From Salinimonas lutimaris (GTDB lineage: Bacteria; Pseudomonadota; Gammaproteobacteria; Enterobacterales; Alteromonadaceae): 64,000 nucleotides of DNA. Below the pieces are notes generated by a model, which did not search any database, had not been told where the DNA came from, and was given only the letters and a program-made list of their open reading frames with translations. Of this stretch, positions 28,085 to 36,929 are shown in pieces. Location of the stretch: NCBI RefSeq assembly GCF_005222225.1, contig NZ_CP036536.1, forward strand, positions 3,062,001 to 3,126,000. Reading direction: 5' to 3'. The translations under genes were made by a program, and so were the position numbers. The first letter of the stretch is position 1. Each line of letters opens with the position of its first letter.

Positions 28085-28130
28085 ATAGAAACATAGAATG
28101 GTTTAAAAGCTCGTGATAACCTTTGACTAT
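28085..28130. promoter_or_regulatory. OxyR-like operator, carbonic anhydrase operon 2 and regulator
   Basis: ATAG (28085)-N7-GAAT (28096)-N16-ATAA (28116)-N7-CTAT (28127), the same spacing as at 25699-25744. It lies in the 155-bp gap between carbonic anhydrase 2 and the LysR-type gene; the far edge is 33 bp from the regulator start, fitting autoregulation. A further CTATC half-site follows at 28139. Confidence 0.65.
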
Positions 28131-28163
28131 CAAAAACACTATCTAGTTCATTGACCTGATACC

Positions 28164-29117
28164 ATGCTGCCTGACGGAAAATCCCCCTCCTTTAATCAGA
28201 TCCGATACTTTGTAACCGTGGCTAAACACCTGAACTTTCGCCGGGCTGCACATTCTCTTGGCGTGAGCCAGCCAACCCTGACTAGTCAGATTAGTACGCT
28301 GGAGGCTACCCTGGGCCTGACACTGTTTGAACGCTCCCGTTCCGGTACACTGCTCAGCGCCCATGGTCATGCCTTACTTCAGTACGCAGAAAATATCCTA
28401 AAAAGCCATTTGAGCTTTCAGGAGATGGCCCGTAACCTGTCTGATGGTGAAAATACCATGTACCGGCTGGGGATACCGCCAACACTCGGGCCTTATTTAT
28501 TGCCGCACATTCTGCCGGATATCCACGCGCTTAAGCCTAATCTGAAATTCTATGTGCGGGAAGCGGCGCCTAATCAACTGATGCACGGGCTGTTAACCGG
28601 TGAATACGATCTGATCCTGTCGCCGATATCACAGAATAATTCGCAGATTCAGAGCCAGCCGTTATTTTTTGAGCCGCTCAAGTTTGTTATGGCTTCTGAC
28701 CATCCGCTGGCCGGTCGGGATTACGTAAAACCAGAAGCACTGCTGGGCCAGCAGGTACTGACCCTGGAAGACCGGCACCATTTTCATCATCAGGTTCAGG
28801 AAATATGTCTGCGGCTGGGCGCTAATGTAGCCAGGGATTATGAAGGCACCAGTCTGGATACATTACGTCAGATGGTGGTTATGGGCATGGGTGTGGCGTT
28901 TTTGCCCGGATTGTACATTCATTCTGAACTGCATAAGCCAGAAGCCCTGCATGTGTGTGAGCTGGCCGATATGCCAATTGTACGTCAGCATGTTCTGGCC
29001 TGGCGCAATACCTCACCGGCGCGCACCTTTTTCCGCGAGCTATCCGGGTTGATGCGCGATATTATCAGTCAGCGCTTGCACGAAGCGGTAACAGTGACCG
29101 AATCTGCTCCCTCCTGA
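28164..29117 (+). CDS. OxyR-like LysR-family regulator without the peroxidatic Cys
   Basis: LysR-type transcriptional regulator of 317 residues. The N-terminal winged helix-turn-helix (about 8-70) is ordinary. The effector domain is OxyR-like throughout: GIPPTLGPYLLPHILPDI (104-120) and TLEDRHHFHHQVQEICLRLGA (200-220). At the position of the E. coli OxyR peroxidatic Cys199 there is His206; the resolving Cys208 equivalent is kept as Cys215. Peroxide sensing by a Cys199-Cys208 disulfide is therefore not possible. Divergence from carbonic anhydrase 2 and the shared operator suggest it controls inorganic-carbon genes. This is inference. Confidence 0.88.
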   Translation: MLPDGKSPSFNQIRYFVTVAKHLNFRRAAHSLGVSQPTLTSQISTLEATLGLTLFERSRSGTLLSAHGHALLQYAENILKSHLSFQEMARNLSDGENTMYRLGIPPTLGPYLLPHILPDIHALKPNLKFYVREAAPNQLMHGLLTGEYDLILSPISQNNSQIQSQPLFFEPLKFVMASDHPLAGRDYVKPEALLGQQVLTLEDRHHFHHQVQEICLRLGANVARDYEGTSLDTLRQMVVMGMGVAFLPGLYIHSELHKPEALHVCELADMPIVRQHVLAWRNTSPARTFFRELSGLMRDIISQRLHEAVTVTESAPS

Positions 29118-29203
29118 TGACTTTGCAACAAGATGTACTGTTGCATGTGGTTGATGACAAAAAATGCTATATTTTTATCAAACCATGACAAAAGCTCATC
29201 CTT

Positions 29204-30106
29204 ATGATCGACCGGCAACATCTGCGTATTATTGCGCAAATTGATAAACAGGGCACCCTGACCGGAGCGGCTCAGGCGCTGCACCTGACCCAGTCGGCAT
29301 TAAGCCATGCTATTAAACGGCTGGAAAGCCACTTTGATACCCCTTTATGGAAAAAGGACGGCCGTAAACTACGCCTGACTCAGGCTGGGCTGGCAGTCTT
29401 GTCTCTGGCCGAGCGGGTGTTGCCACAATTTGACTATGCCGAAAAACAGTTACGTGAGATTGCTGCTGGCAATCGGGGGACGTTACGTATCGGCATGGAA
29501 TGCCATCCTTGCTATCAGTGGCTGCTCAAAGTGGTTGAACCCTTTTTGCGAAACTTCCCGGATGTGGATGTGGATGTTCGCCAGGAATTTAAATTCGGCG
29601 GCTTGCATGCTCTGCACGGCTTTGAAATTGATTTGCTGCTCACCCCTGATCCGCTGTTGCTGGACACCATCACCTATTTGCCGGTTTTCAGTTATGAGCA
29701 GGTACTGGTGATGCCCGCCTGCCACCCACTGGCTGACCAGACTTTTTTGCAACCGCAACAGTTGAGTAATGAAACCCTTATCTCTTACCCGGTGGAGCCT
29801 TCCAGGCTGGATATTTTTAATCAGTTTCTGACTCCCGCAGGGTGCGGGGTCAGACAACACAAGGTGATAGAAACCACGGAAATTATGTTGCAGATGGTCA
29901 GTGCCGGGCGCGGTGTAGCCGCTCTGCCCCACTGGCTGGCACTGGAATATGCCGGACAACTCGGGCTGGCGACCTGCCGGCTGGGCGAACACGGCATTCA
30001 GAAATCACTGCATATCGGTTATCGCAAAGCAGAGCAGCCAGACGGCTTTTTCAATGCTTTTATCGACATGGCCAAAGCGGTGGGCCAGGACTATGCGCCA
30101 AACTGA
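29204..30106 (+). CDS. metR: MetR, activator of methionine biosynthesis
   Basis: LysR-type regulator of 300 residues that with homocysteine activates metE/metH/metA in enterobacteria. The N-terminal HTH is MIDRQHLRIIAQIDKQGTLTGAAQALHLTQSALSHAIKRLE, characteristic of MetR, and the effector domain includes the MECHPCYQWL stretch. Its stop directly abuts the stop of the convergent DUF938 gene (no gap), across from the met operon. It is not clearly co-transcribed with the OxyR-like gene 86 bp upstream. Confidence 0.92.
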   Translation: MIDRQHLRIIAQIDKQGTLTGAAQALHLTQSALSHAIKRLESHFDTPLWKKDGRKLRLTQAGLAVLSLAERVLPQFDYAEKQLREIAAGNRGTLRIGMECHPCYQWLLKVVEPFLRNFPDVDVDVRQEFKFGGLHALHGFEIDLLLTPDPLLLDTITYLPVFSYEQVLVMPACHPLADQTFLQPQQLSNETLISYPVEPSRLDIFNQFLTPAGCGVRQHKVIETTEIMLQMVSAGRGVAALPHWLALEYAGQLGLATCRLGEHGIQKSLHIGYRKAEQPDGFFNAFIDMAKAVGQDYAPN

Positions 30107-30697
30107 TTAGCCGGCCTGTTTATGCCATTCAAGTAACAGATTATTAGCCGGCATGGTGTGAATACGCACCAGCGACAAACTGCCGGCCCAGCTTTCCAGC
30201 TCACTGATATCCCGATATCCGCCATAACCCTGTGCCAGCAGCTGCTGATGAAAATCCTGGTTGCTCTGGCTGGAAAACTCACCGCTGCGGGTAAACGGAC
30301 CATACTGACAGAATACGCCTGCCTCGGGCAGTACCTGCTGTACATCCTGCATCATTTGCTTTACTTCATGACCCTGCATGATGTGGGCAGTGTTGGCGGT
30401 AAACACGCCATCGACCGCGCTGACCGGACAGGTATCGACACCCACCTTGTAGGCCAGCGGCGATAACAGATTAGACGCAGGCTCATCGGCCAGCCACTGA
30501 TGAATACCGGCATGATACTGACGCTGGTCGCTGGTCTGCCAGTGCACATGAGGCAACTGACGCGCCATAAAAACCGCATGCTGCCCGGTGCCACTGCCTA
30601 TTTCCAGAACACTACCGGTCCCGGCAAACGCTTGTTTTAACACCTGCGCGATGGGCCGTTTATTATTTTCACAGGCCTGACTGAATGGTTTAGTCAT
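30107..30697 (-). CDS. DUF938 SAM-dependent methyltransferase-like protein
   Basis: Protein of 196 residues of the DUF938 family, with a Rossmann SAM-binding motif [20 protein letters not shown] (about 35-54), followed by a middle motif around residues 70-100 and the typical TANTAHIM and [14 protein letters not shown] blocks. The biochemical substrate is unknown. It overlaps the end of the large MetH half by 8 bases and is the last gene of the met operon, so it may act in methyl metabolism; that is a positional guess. Confidence 0.85.
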   Translation of the reverse strand: MTKPFSQACENNKRPIAQVLKQAFAGTGSVLEIGSGTGQHAVFMARQLPHVHWQTSDQRQYHAGIHQWLADEPASNLLSPLAYKVGVDTCPVSAVDGVFTANTAHIMQGHEVKQMMQDVQQVLPEAGVFCQYGPFTRSGEFSSQSNQDFHQQLLAQGYGGYRDISELESWAGSLSLVRIHTMPANNLLLEWHKQAG

Positions 30698-33314
30698 CCA
30701 GATTAGGCCCCAGCCATTTTTGTGCGTTCAGCACATCCCACTGTTTACGCTCAGCGTAATCCTGTAACTGGTCCTGCTGAATTTTGGCAACTGCAAAATA
30801 GCGGGACTCAGGATGGGCAAAGTACCAGCCGGATACCGAAGCGCCGGGCCACATAGCATAGCTTTCGGTCAGTTTCATGGTGGTGTGCTGCTCAGCGTTC
30901 AGCAGATCCCAGATAAGCTGCTTTTCCGTGTGTTCGGGACAGGCAGCATAGCCTGGGGCCGGGCGTATCCCCTGATATTTCTCACGAATAAGATCATCGT
31001 TGCTAAGCTTTTCATCTGCTGCATAACCCCAGTATGTCACCCGCACCTGTTCGTGCAGATATTCAGCAAACGCTTCGGCCAGACGGTCGGCCACTGCTTT
31101 AACCATAATCGCGTTGTAGTCGTCGCCGGCAGCCTTGAAGCTGTCAGCCAAGTCATCCTCACCAATACCACCTGTTACCGCAAAGGCACCGATGTAATCT
31201 TCAGTACCGCTTTGCTTAGGTGCAATAAAGTCAGACAAACAGTAGTTCGGGAACTTATCTTTAAGTGTTTGCTGACGCAGATGATGAGCAACGCCCGCCA
31301 GTGTTGTGCGGCTGTCATCGGCGTAGATTTCAATATCATCCCCGACCCGGTTCGCGGCAAATAATCCCACCACGCCTCTGGCCTGCAATGCCCCACTGGT
31401 TTGCAGTTCATCCAGCATACGGTTGGCATCGCGGAATAGCTCCTGCGCCTGCTCACCCACGATCTCATCTTTGAGAATACGCGGGTACTTGCCTGCCAGT
31501 GACCAGGTCAGGAAGAATGGTGTCCAGTCTATATACTTACGCAATGTAGCGATGGGTGCGGTCACCGGGGTCACGCCCATTTTCCGGGGTTTGACCGGGG
31601 CCTCAGAAAAGTCCGGCTTAGCACAGTTGGCCCGCGCTTCTGCCAGCGTCACGGGCCGTGAACGGGGTTGTTTACGAGCGTGCTGGGCACGCACCTTGTC
31701 ATATTCGGCGTCCAGTTCTTTAGCAAAAATATCCCGGCTGGCCCGGTTCAGCAATTTCTGGCACACGCCGACCGCCCGGCTGGCATTGGCGACATAGGCC
31801 ACTGGTGCATGGTAATTCTGCTCAATTTTCACGGCGGTATGGGCTTTGGAGGTGGTGGCACCGCCAATCAAAAGTGGCAGGTCAAAGCCCTGTCGCTCCA
31901 TTTCTTTGGCCACGTGCACCATTTCATCAAGCGATGGAGTAATCAGCCCTGACAACCCAATCATATCGACATCTTCTTCTTTGGCGGTTTGCAGGATTTT
32001 TTCACACTGCACCATTACCCCCATGTCGATCACTTCAAAGTTGTTACATTGCAGCACCACACCCACAATATTTTTACCAATATCGTGAACATCGCCTTTC
32101 ACGGTGGCCAGCAGAATCTTACCGTTACTTTTGCTGTCATCGCTTTTTTCTGCTTCGATAAAGGGCTGTAAGTGGGCCACGGCTTTTTTCATGACCCGAG
32201 CCGACTTCACCACCTGGGGCAAAAACATCTTCCCTTCGCCAAACAAGTCGCCGACCACGTTCATGCCGTCCATCAGCGGACCTTCAATCACATGCAGCGG
32301 ACGCTCGGCCTGTTGCCGGGCTTCTTCGGTGTCATCAATGATGTAGTCGGTAATCCCTTTTACCAGCGCATGTTCAAGGCGTTTATTCACCGGCGCCTCG
32401 CGCCAGCTCAAGTCTTCTTTGGCTGCCGCTTTACCATCGCCCTGATAATTAGGGGCAATATCCAGTAAGCGTTCGGTGGCATCATCGCGCCGGTTCAGGA
32501 TCACATCTTCCACAGCATCGCGCAGCTGGGCCGGAATCTCGTCATACACTTCCAGCTGACCGGCATTTACAATACCCATGTCCATTCCAGCGCGTATGGC
32601 GTGATACAAAAAGACCGAATGCATGGCTTCACGGACCGGGTTATTACCCCGAAATGAAAATGAGATATTAGATAAGCCACCGGAGATATGCACATGCGGA
32701 CAGGTCTGGCGAATAATCCGGGTGGCCTCAATGAAATCCACCGCGTAATTGTTGTGCTCTTCAATACCGGTGGCGACCGCAAAGATATTCGGATCAAAAA
32801 TAATATCTTCAGGCGCAAAGCCCACAGTTTCAGTCAGTACTTTATAACTGCGCTGGCATATCTCTATTTTACGGGCCTGAGTATCAGCCTGCCCCGACTC
32901 ATCAAAGGCCATGACGACCGTCGCAGCCCCATAACGTTTGATCAGTGTGGCCTGTTCAATAAACTGTGCTTCGCCTTCTTTAAGGCTAATAGAGTTCACG
33001 ATAGCCTTACCCTGCACACACTTCAGGCCTGCTTCGATCACTTCCCACTTAGAAGAGTCGATCATAATAGGCACCCGGCTGATATCCGGCTCTGAAGCAA
33101 TCAGGTTTAAAAAGGTACGCATGGCCTCGACGGAGTCCAGCATGGCTTCATCCATGTTGACATCAATAACCTGCGCGCCGTTTTCGACCTGCTGGCGAGC
33201 CACATCCAGAGCAGTTTCATACTCGCCGTCCATAATCAGTCGTTTAAAACGAGCCGAGCCGGTCACGTTGGTACGTTCACCGATATTAATAAATGTTGAA
33301 AATTCTGCGGTCAC
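30690..33314 (-). CDS. metH: Methionine synthase, folate/cobalamin/SAM-activation half
   Basis: Second part of a split cobalamin-dependent methionine synthase, 874 residues. The methyltetrahydrofolate (pterin) domain is at the start ([20 protein letters not shown]), then the cobalamin cap and B12-binding module with the DxHxxG motif ([12 protein letters not shown]) near 405-416, and the C-terminal SAM-reactivation domain with [12 protein letters not shown] and the end [19 protein letters not shown]. The GTG start at 33314 is preceded by AAGGTGAG, 9 bp after the stop of the first half. Both halves together (1225 residues) equal one ordinary MetH, and the break is at the domain boundary. Confidence 0.93.
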   Translation of the reverse strand: MTAEFSTFINIGERTNVTGSARFKRLIMDGEYETALDVARQQVENGAQVIDVNMDEAMLDSVEAMRTFLNLIASEPDISRVPIMIDSSKWEVIEAGLKCVQGKAIVNSISLKEGEAQFIEQATLIKRYGAATVVMAFDESGQADTQARKIEICQRSYKVLTETVGFAPEDIIFDPNIFAVATGIEEHNNYAVDFIEATRIIRQTCPHVHISGGLSNISFSFRGNNPVREAMHSVFLYHAIRAGMDMGIVNAGQLEVYDEIPAQLRDAVEDVILNRRDDATERLLDIAPNYQGDGKAAAKEDLSWREAPVNKRLEHALVKGITDYIIDDTEEARQQAERPLHVIEGPLMDGMNVVGDLFGEGKMFLPQVVKSARVMKKAVAHLQPFIEAEKSDDSKSNGKILLATVKGDVHDIGKNIVGVVLQCNNFEVIDMGVMVQCEKILQTAKEEDVDMIGLSGLITPSLDEMVHVAKEMERQGFDLPLLIGGATTSKAHTAVKIEQNYHAPVAYVANASRAVGVCQKLLNRASRDIFAKELDAEYDKVRAQHARKQPRSRPVTLAEARANCAKPDFSEAPVKPRKMGVTPVTAPIATLRKYIDWTPFFLTWSLAGKYPRILKDEIVGEQAQELFRDANRMLDELQTSGALQARGVVGLFAANRVGDDIEIYADDSRTTLAGVAHHLRQQTLKDKFPNYCLSDFIAPKQSGTEDYIGAFAVTGGIGEDDLADSFKAAGDDYNAIMVKAVADRLAEAFAEYLHEQVRVTYWGYAADEKLSNDDLIREKYQGIRPAPGYAACPEHTEKQLIWDLLNAEQHTTMKLTESYAMWPGASVSGWYFAHPESRYFAVAKIQQDQLQDYAERKQWDVLNAQKWLGPNLDD

Positions 33315-33323
33315 AAACTCACC

Positions 33324-34379
33324 TTAATGGACGAAGGGTTCCAGGCCTGACAGGCGCATTTTTACTTCAAACTGCGGAATCACACGGGGGGCACAGTCTG
33401 CCACCGCGTCCGCCATGGCTTTGATATGCTCAGGGGTACTGCCACAGCAGCCACCGACAATATTTACCAGTCCGGCTTTGGCCCACTCACCGATATGGGC
33501 TGCCATTTCGTCTGCCTGCAAATCATACTCACCAAACTCGTTAGGTAAGCCGGCATTGGGATGGGCAGAAACCAGACACTGAGAAACCCCGGCTACTTCA
33601 GCAACATACTGACGCAGCAAGTCAGGCCCTAATGCGCAGTTCAGGCCAAATGAGAACGGGCTGGCATGACGCATAGAATAATAAAAGGCTTCGGCTGTCT
33701 GGCCTGAAAGCGTACGACCTGAGGCATCTGTTATTGTACCCGATATCATAACCGGCAGACGAAAACCCTGTTTATCAAATACCGTTTCCACGGCAAAAAT
33801 GGCCGCTTTGGCATTTAGCGTATCAAACACAGTTTCGATCATGATGAGATCAGAGCCGCCTTCAATTAAGGCCTCGCATGACTCAGTGTAAGCTTCAACC
33901 AGCTCATCAAAGGTGACATTGCGCTTACCCGGGTCATTCACATCCGGCGAGATTGACGCTGTGCGGTTTGTGGGGCCGAGCACACCAGCGACAAAGCGTG
34001 GTTTATCCGGCGTGCGGTGGTTATATTCCTCAACGGCGTCACGAGCCAGCTTGGCGGCGGCCAGATTGATCTTGCGCGACTCTGCCTGCATGTCGTAATC
34101 CGCCATCGCAATAGTGGTCGCGTTAAAAGTATTGGTTTCGATAATATCGGCGCCGGCTTCCAGATAGGCACAATGAATATCGTAGATAAGAGAGGGCTGT
34201 GTGATGGCTAGCAGGTCATTATTGCCTTTCACGTCACAATGCCAGTTGGCGTACTGAGAGCCGCGGTAGTCCTGCTCTTCCAGCTTGTGTTGCTGGATCA
34301 TGGTGCCCATCGCCCCATCCAGGATCAAAATACGGTTACGCGCAGCCTCAAATAGCTGCTCAATGCGATCACTTGTCAC
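33324..34379 (-). CDS. metH: Methionine synthase, homocysteine-binding half
   Basis: Homocysteine S-methyltransferase domain of 351 residues, equal to the N-terminal domain of ordinary MetH. It has [11 protein letters not shown] near the N-terminus and the three zinc-binding cysteines ([10 protein letters not shown] and [12 protein letters not shown]). It ends at a stop codon with no frameshift signature, and the next gene has its own ribosome-binding site. It starts with GTG at 34379, 3 bp after the metA stop, with GAGGT upstream. Expected to work in complex with the second half. Confidence 0.92.
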   Translation of the reverse strand: MTSDRIEQLFEAARNRILILDGAMGTMIQQHKLEEQDYRGSQYANWHCDVKGNNDLLAITQPSLIYDIHCAYLEAGADIIETNTFNATTIAMADYDMQAESRKINLAAAKLARDAVEEYNHRTPDKPRFVAGVLGPTNRTASISPDVNDPGKRNVTFDELVEAYTESCEALIEGGSDLIMIETVFDTLNAKAAIFAVETVFDKQGFRLPVMISGTITDASGRTLSGQTAEAFYYSMRHASPFSFGLNCALGPDLLRQYVAEVAGVSQCLVSAHPNAGLPNEFGEYDLQADEMAAHIGEWAKAGLVNIVGGCCGSTPEHIKAMADAVADCAPRVIPQFEVKMRLSGLEPFVH

Positions 34380-34382
34380 AGG

Positions 34383-35324
34383 TTACCTCTTTCTTAGCGA
34401 CGAACCGTCGGCCAGTAAATTCAAATCGTACGGTGTATTCTGATACACAAAATAATTCAGCCAGTTGGTAAACAGCAGGCTGCCATGTGAGCGCCAGCGT
34501 ACCATCGGTGGCTGGCTTGGATCATTATCCGGATAATAGTTAACCGGCACATCCGGATTGTTACCGGCTTCGATGTCCCGGTAGTATTCATCATTGAGCG
34601 TTTCAGGATCATACTCAGGGTGGCCGGTCACAAAGACTTTTCGTTTATCCTGAGACGCGGCAATGTAAGCACCAGCCACGTCTGCCTCGGCAATTACCTG
34701 AAGCCCTTCAATGCCGTTATAGCTGGCCGTCTCAATATGTCCAAAGCGAGAGTGCGGCGCGTAAAACACCGGATCAAAGCCGCGCAGCAGTTCATTATGC
34801 GAGTCCAGTACACGATGTTCAAACACCCCAAACAGCTTGCTTTGCCGCAATGTGCGGGTGACATCATAATAATGATACATGGCCGCATGTGCTGCCCAGC
34901 ACAAATATAACGTAGACTGCACATTGCGCTCTGCCCAGTCAAGGATATGCGTCATACTCTCCCAGTATTTCACATCCTGATATTCCAGGTGCGCCAGCGG
35001 CGCACCGGTCACAATCAACCCGTCGTATTTTTTATTCTCCACACTGGAAAAGTCATGATAGAACGAATCCATGTGAGATTGCGGCGTGTTTTTGGGTGCC
35101 TGGTCATCAATACGGATAAGATCCACATTGATTTGCAACGGGGTGTTAGACAATAGCCGCAGTAACTGAACTTCTGTTTCAATCTTATTGGGCATCAGAT
35201 TAAGAATACCCACTTCAAGCGGACGTATTTCCTGGCTGGCAGCACGCAGGCTGTCCATCGTAAAGATATTCTCTCCTGACAGAACGTCCTGAGCGGGGAG
35301 TTGTTCGGGTATACGAATCGGCAT
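34383..35324 (-). CDS. metA: Homoserine O-acyltransferase (MetA family)
   Basis: First step of methionine synthesis: transfer of a succinyl (or acetyl) group to homoserine. Length is 313 residues and it starts MPIRIPEQLPAQDVL as in the family. The acyl-accepting Cys142 (in YLCWAAHA) is at the same number as in E. coli, and HPEYDPETLNDEY holds the His/Glu catalytic pair. Acyl specificity in this family depends on active-site residues and is not decided here. It is first in metA-metH-metH-DUF938, under the four-box MetJ operator. Confidence 0.95.
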   Translation of the reverse strand: MPIRIPEQLPAQDVLSGENIFTMDSLRAASQEIRPLEVGILNLMPNKIETEVQLLRLLSNTPLQINVDLIRIDDQAPKNTPQSHMDSFYHDFSSVENKKYDGLIVTGAPLAHLEYQDVKYWESMTHILDWAERNVQSTLYLCWAAHAAMYHYYDVTRTLRQSKLFGVFEHRVLDSHNELLRGFDPVFYAPHSRFGHIETASYNGIEGLQVIAEADVAGAYIAASQDKRKVFVTGHPEYDPETLNDEYYRDIEAGNNPDVPVNYYPDNDPSQPPMVRWRSHGSLLFTNWLNYFVYQNTPYDLNLLADGSSLRKR

Positions 35325-35379
35325 ATTGACTCCATGCTTGAAGGTAGTGCTGTTATTTTGGCTGATGACAATCAGATGT

Positions 35380-35411
35380 CAACATCTTTACGTCTAGACG
35401 TCTAAATGTTT
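35380..35411 (-). promoter_or_regulatory. MetJ operator, four tandem met boxes
   Basis: In 8-bp register: CAACATCT, TTACGTCT, AGACGTCT, AAATGTTT, matching the consensus AGACGTCT at 5, 6, 8 and 5 positions. Tandem met boxes are bound cooperatively by MetJ with SAM. They lie 56-87 bp upstream of metA. The metJ gene itself is not in the window. Confidence 0.8.
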
Positions 35412-35439
35412 ATTGCACATTGTTTGTGTTTATTGCACA
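35407..35439. repeat. 13-bp direct repeat, 20-bp period, upstream of ppnP
   Basis: TGTTTATTGCACA occurs at 35407-35419 and 35427-35439, exactly two DNA helical turns apart. It lies between the metA operator and ppnP; it may be an operator for either gene. No known regulator is assigned. Confidence 0.5.
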
Positions 35440-35476
35440 GTGCGTCTTTAACAATAATGAAGGGAATATCCAGACT

Positions 35477-35761
35477 ATGGCATTTACAGTAAACAGTTAC
35501 TTTGATGATCAGGTGCGCTCTATTGCTTTTGACAGCGCCAATGGCCCATGTACATCTGGGGTAATGGCGGCTGGTGAATATACGTTTGAAACATCAAAGC
35601 ACGAAGTTATGAAAGTGATGGAAGGAGAGATGACCATATTATTGCCAGGTAACAGCGAGTGGCAGACTTTTCCGGCCGGCACTGAGTTCACCATTGATGC
35701 CAACCAGTCGTTTGATGTAAAAACCAGCACGCCCACCGCGTACCTGTGTTTTTATAGCTAA
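35477..35761 (+). CDS. ppnP: Pyrimidine/purine nucleoside phosphorylase (DUF1255)
   Basis: Small cupin-fold enzyme of 94 residues (E. coli PpnP, formerly YaiE), which phosphorolyses a wide range of nucleosides. It has VMAAGEYTFETSKHEVMKVMEGEMTILLPG and ends TPTAYLCFYS, typical of the family. The start at 35477 (MAFTVNSYF) was chosen because the extra upstream residues to 35420 are not conserved in the family and lie in the intergenic repeat. It is a single-gene transcription unit with its own terminator. Confidence 0.9.
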   Translation: MAFTVNSYFDDQVRSIAFDSANGPCTSGVMAAGEYTFETSKHEVMKVMEGEMTILLPGNSEWQTFPAGTEFTIDANQSFDVKTSTPTAYLCFYS

Positions 35762-35764
35762 CCG

Positions 35765-35792
35765 AAAAAAGGGCACAAGATGTGCCTTTTTT
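35765..35792 (+). terminator. Terminator of ppnP
   Basis: Stem AAAAGGGCACA/TGTGCCTTTTTT, immediately after the stop codon. Symmetric A and T runs mean it could also stop transcripts from the other side. Confidence 0.85.
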
Positions 35793-35877
35793 GATGAAAC
35801 CCGGGTTGTGTTGCGCAGCCATATGCAGCAAGAAGAACCGGGCTGCTTAGCCTGCGCGCTTCACCCGCCCGACAGGG

Positions 35878-36318
35878 TCAGGCAGAGGACCCGTCGTTTT
35901 GATGTATTGTGACAATCAACTCGGCTTCAGCGCGGGGAATATCGCAGGCTTCCATCACCTCTTCTACCGTTGCGCCCTGCTTCACCAGTTCCGCGCCGCG
36001 CTGATAAAGCCGCATGGAAGGATCCTGGAGTTTGACATCCCTGATTTGGTTTTCCAGCTCTCCCTGGCCGGTTTGCAGCTGCTGAAGATGGCGGCCCTGC
36101 ACCAGTGCACGATGTTGCTGCTCTTCAATCTGGTGGTTCAGGTTATGCTGCTGCTCTTCAACCCGGGTGAGCTGCTGTAGCACAGCATCATGTTGTTGCG
36201 TCTGATGCTGCCGGTTAGTCCTCACCTGAATAGCCAGTGCAATCACCAGAACCAGCACGATAGCCGCTAACGCCAACGCGATGACAGAGAGTTGGGATGC
36301 ATCCATAAAATCAATCAC
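35878..36318 (-). CDS. DUF2802 family protein
   Basis: Protein of 146 residues with one N-terminal transmembrane helix (about 8-30, LSVIALALAAIVLVLVIALAI), a long Gln-rich coiled coil (35-100), and a C-terminal small domain YQRGAELVKQGATVEEVMEACDIPRAEAELIV that marks DUF2802. Genes of this family are often found next to flagellar/chemotaxis genes of marine gammaproteobacteria, but function is not known. A terminator separates it from cheW, so it has its own promoter. Confidence 0.75.
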   Translation of the reverse strand: MIDFMDASQLSVIALALAAIVLVLVIALAIQVRTNRQHQTQQHDAVLQQLTRVEEQQHNLNHQIEEQQHRALVQGRHLQQLQTGQGELENQIRDVKLQDPSMRLYQRGAELVKQGATVEEVMEACDIPRAEAELIVTIHQNDGSSA

Positions 36319-36371
36319 AATCGCCTTTAATATCAGTAGATTAGCAAGTAGAGAACAAAGAAGCCAGAAGT

Positions 36372-36396
36372 AAAAAAGCAGGCCTGAAGCCTGCTC
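36372..36396 (-). terminator. Terminator of the chemotaxis operon after cheW
   Basis: Minus-strand stem AGCAGGC/GCCTGCT followed by TTTTTT, about 25 bp beyond the cheW stop at 36422. Confidence 0.85.
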
Positions 36397-36421
36397 TTAC
36401 TACACCAAATATACCAGGTCA

Positions 36422-36907
36422 CTAAAAGTTGGACAGCTCATCCCATTCATCGTCAGTCAGAAGCTTATTTAAATCAACCAGAATAAGCAGCTCGCCATCG
36501 CGATTGCTGACGCCCTGAATAAACTTGGCACTTTCCTCGGTACCCACATTCGGCGCGCTGTCAATTTCAGATGTTTTAAGGTAAACCACCTCAGCCACGC
36601 TATCGACCAGAATGCCGACAACCTGTTCATCTGACTCGATGATCACAATGCGGGTGTTATCGGTCACATCACTGGGTGGTAAGCCAAACCGGGCCCGGGT
36701 ATCAATAACGGTCACCACGTTGCCACGCAGGTTGATAATACCCAGTACATAATCCGGTGCGCCCGGCACCGGAGCAATTTCGGTATAGCGCAATACTTCC
36801 TGCACCTGCATGACGTTTATGCCGTAGGTTTCATCTCCCAGCCGGTAGGTAACCCACTGCAAAACCTGATCATTATCGGGTGAATTATTTGCTCTTTCTT
36901 CGTTCAT
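36422..36907 (-). CDS. cheW: Chemotaxis coupling protein CheW
   Basis: Cytoplasmic scaffold of 161 residues linking chemoreceptors to CheA. The whole CheW/SH3-like domain is present (QWVTYRLGDETYGINVMQVQEVLRYTEIAPVPGAPDYVLGIINLRGNVVTVIDTRARFG), with the family hallmark NLRG. It is preceded by the ParP-like gene (22 bp). Last gene of the cheY-cheW run. Confidence 0.96.
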   Translation of the reverse strand: MNEERANNSPDNDQVLQWVTYRLGDETYGINVMQVQEVLRYTEIAPVPGAPDYVLGIINLRGNVVTVIDTRARFGLPPSDVTDNTRIVIIESDEQVVGILVDSVAEVVYLKTSEIDSAPNVGTEESAKFIQGVSNRDGELLILVDLNKLLTDDEWDELSNF

Positions 36908-36929
36908 AACCTGCTCCGAATGCCCGGGA

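Noticed and set aside
33315..33325. Frameshift or nonsense mutation in metH
   Set aside because: The break lies at a domain border with a proper stop, a Shine-Dalgarno sequence and a GTG start; total length equals intact MetH, so a natural split is more likely.
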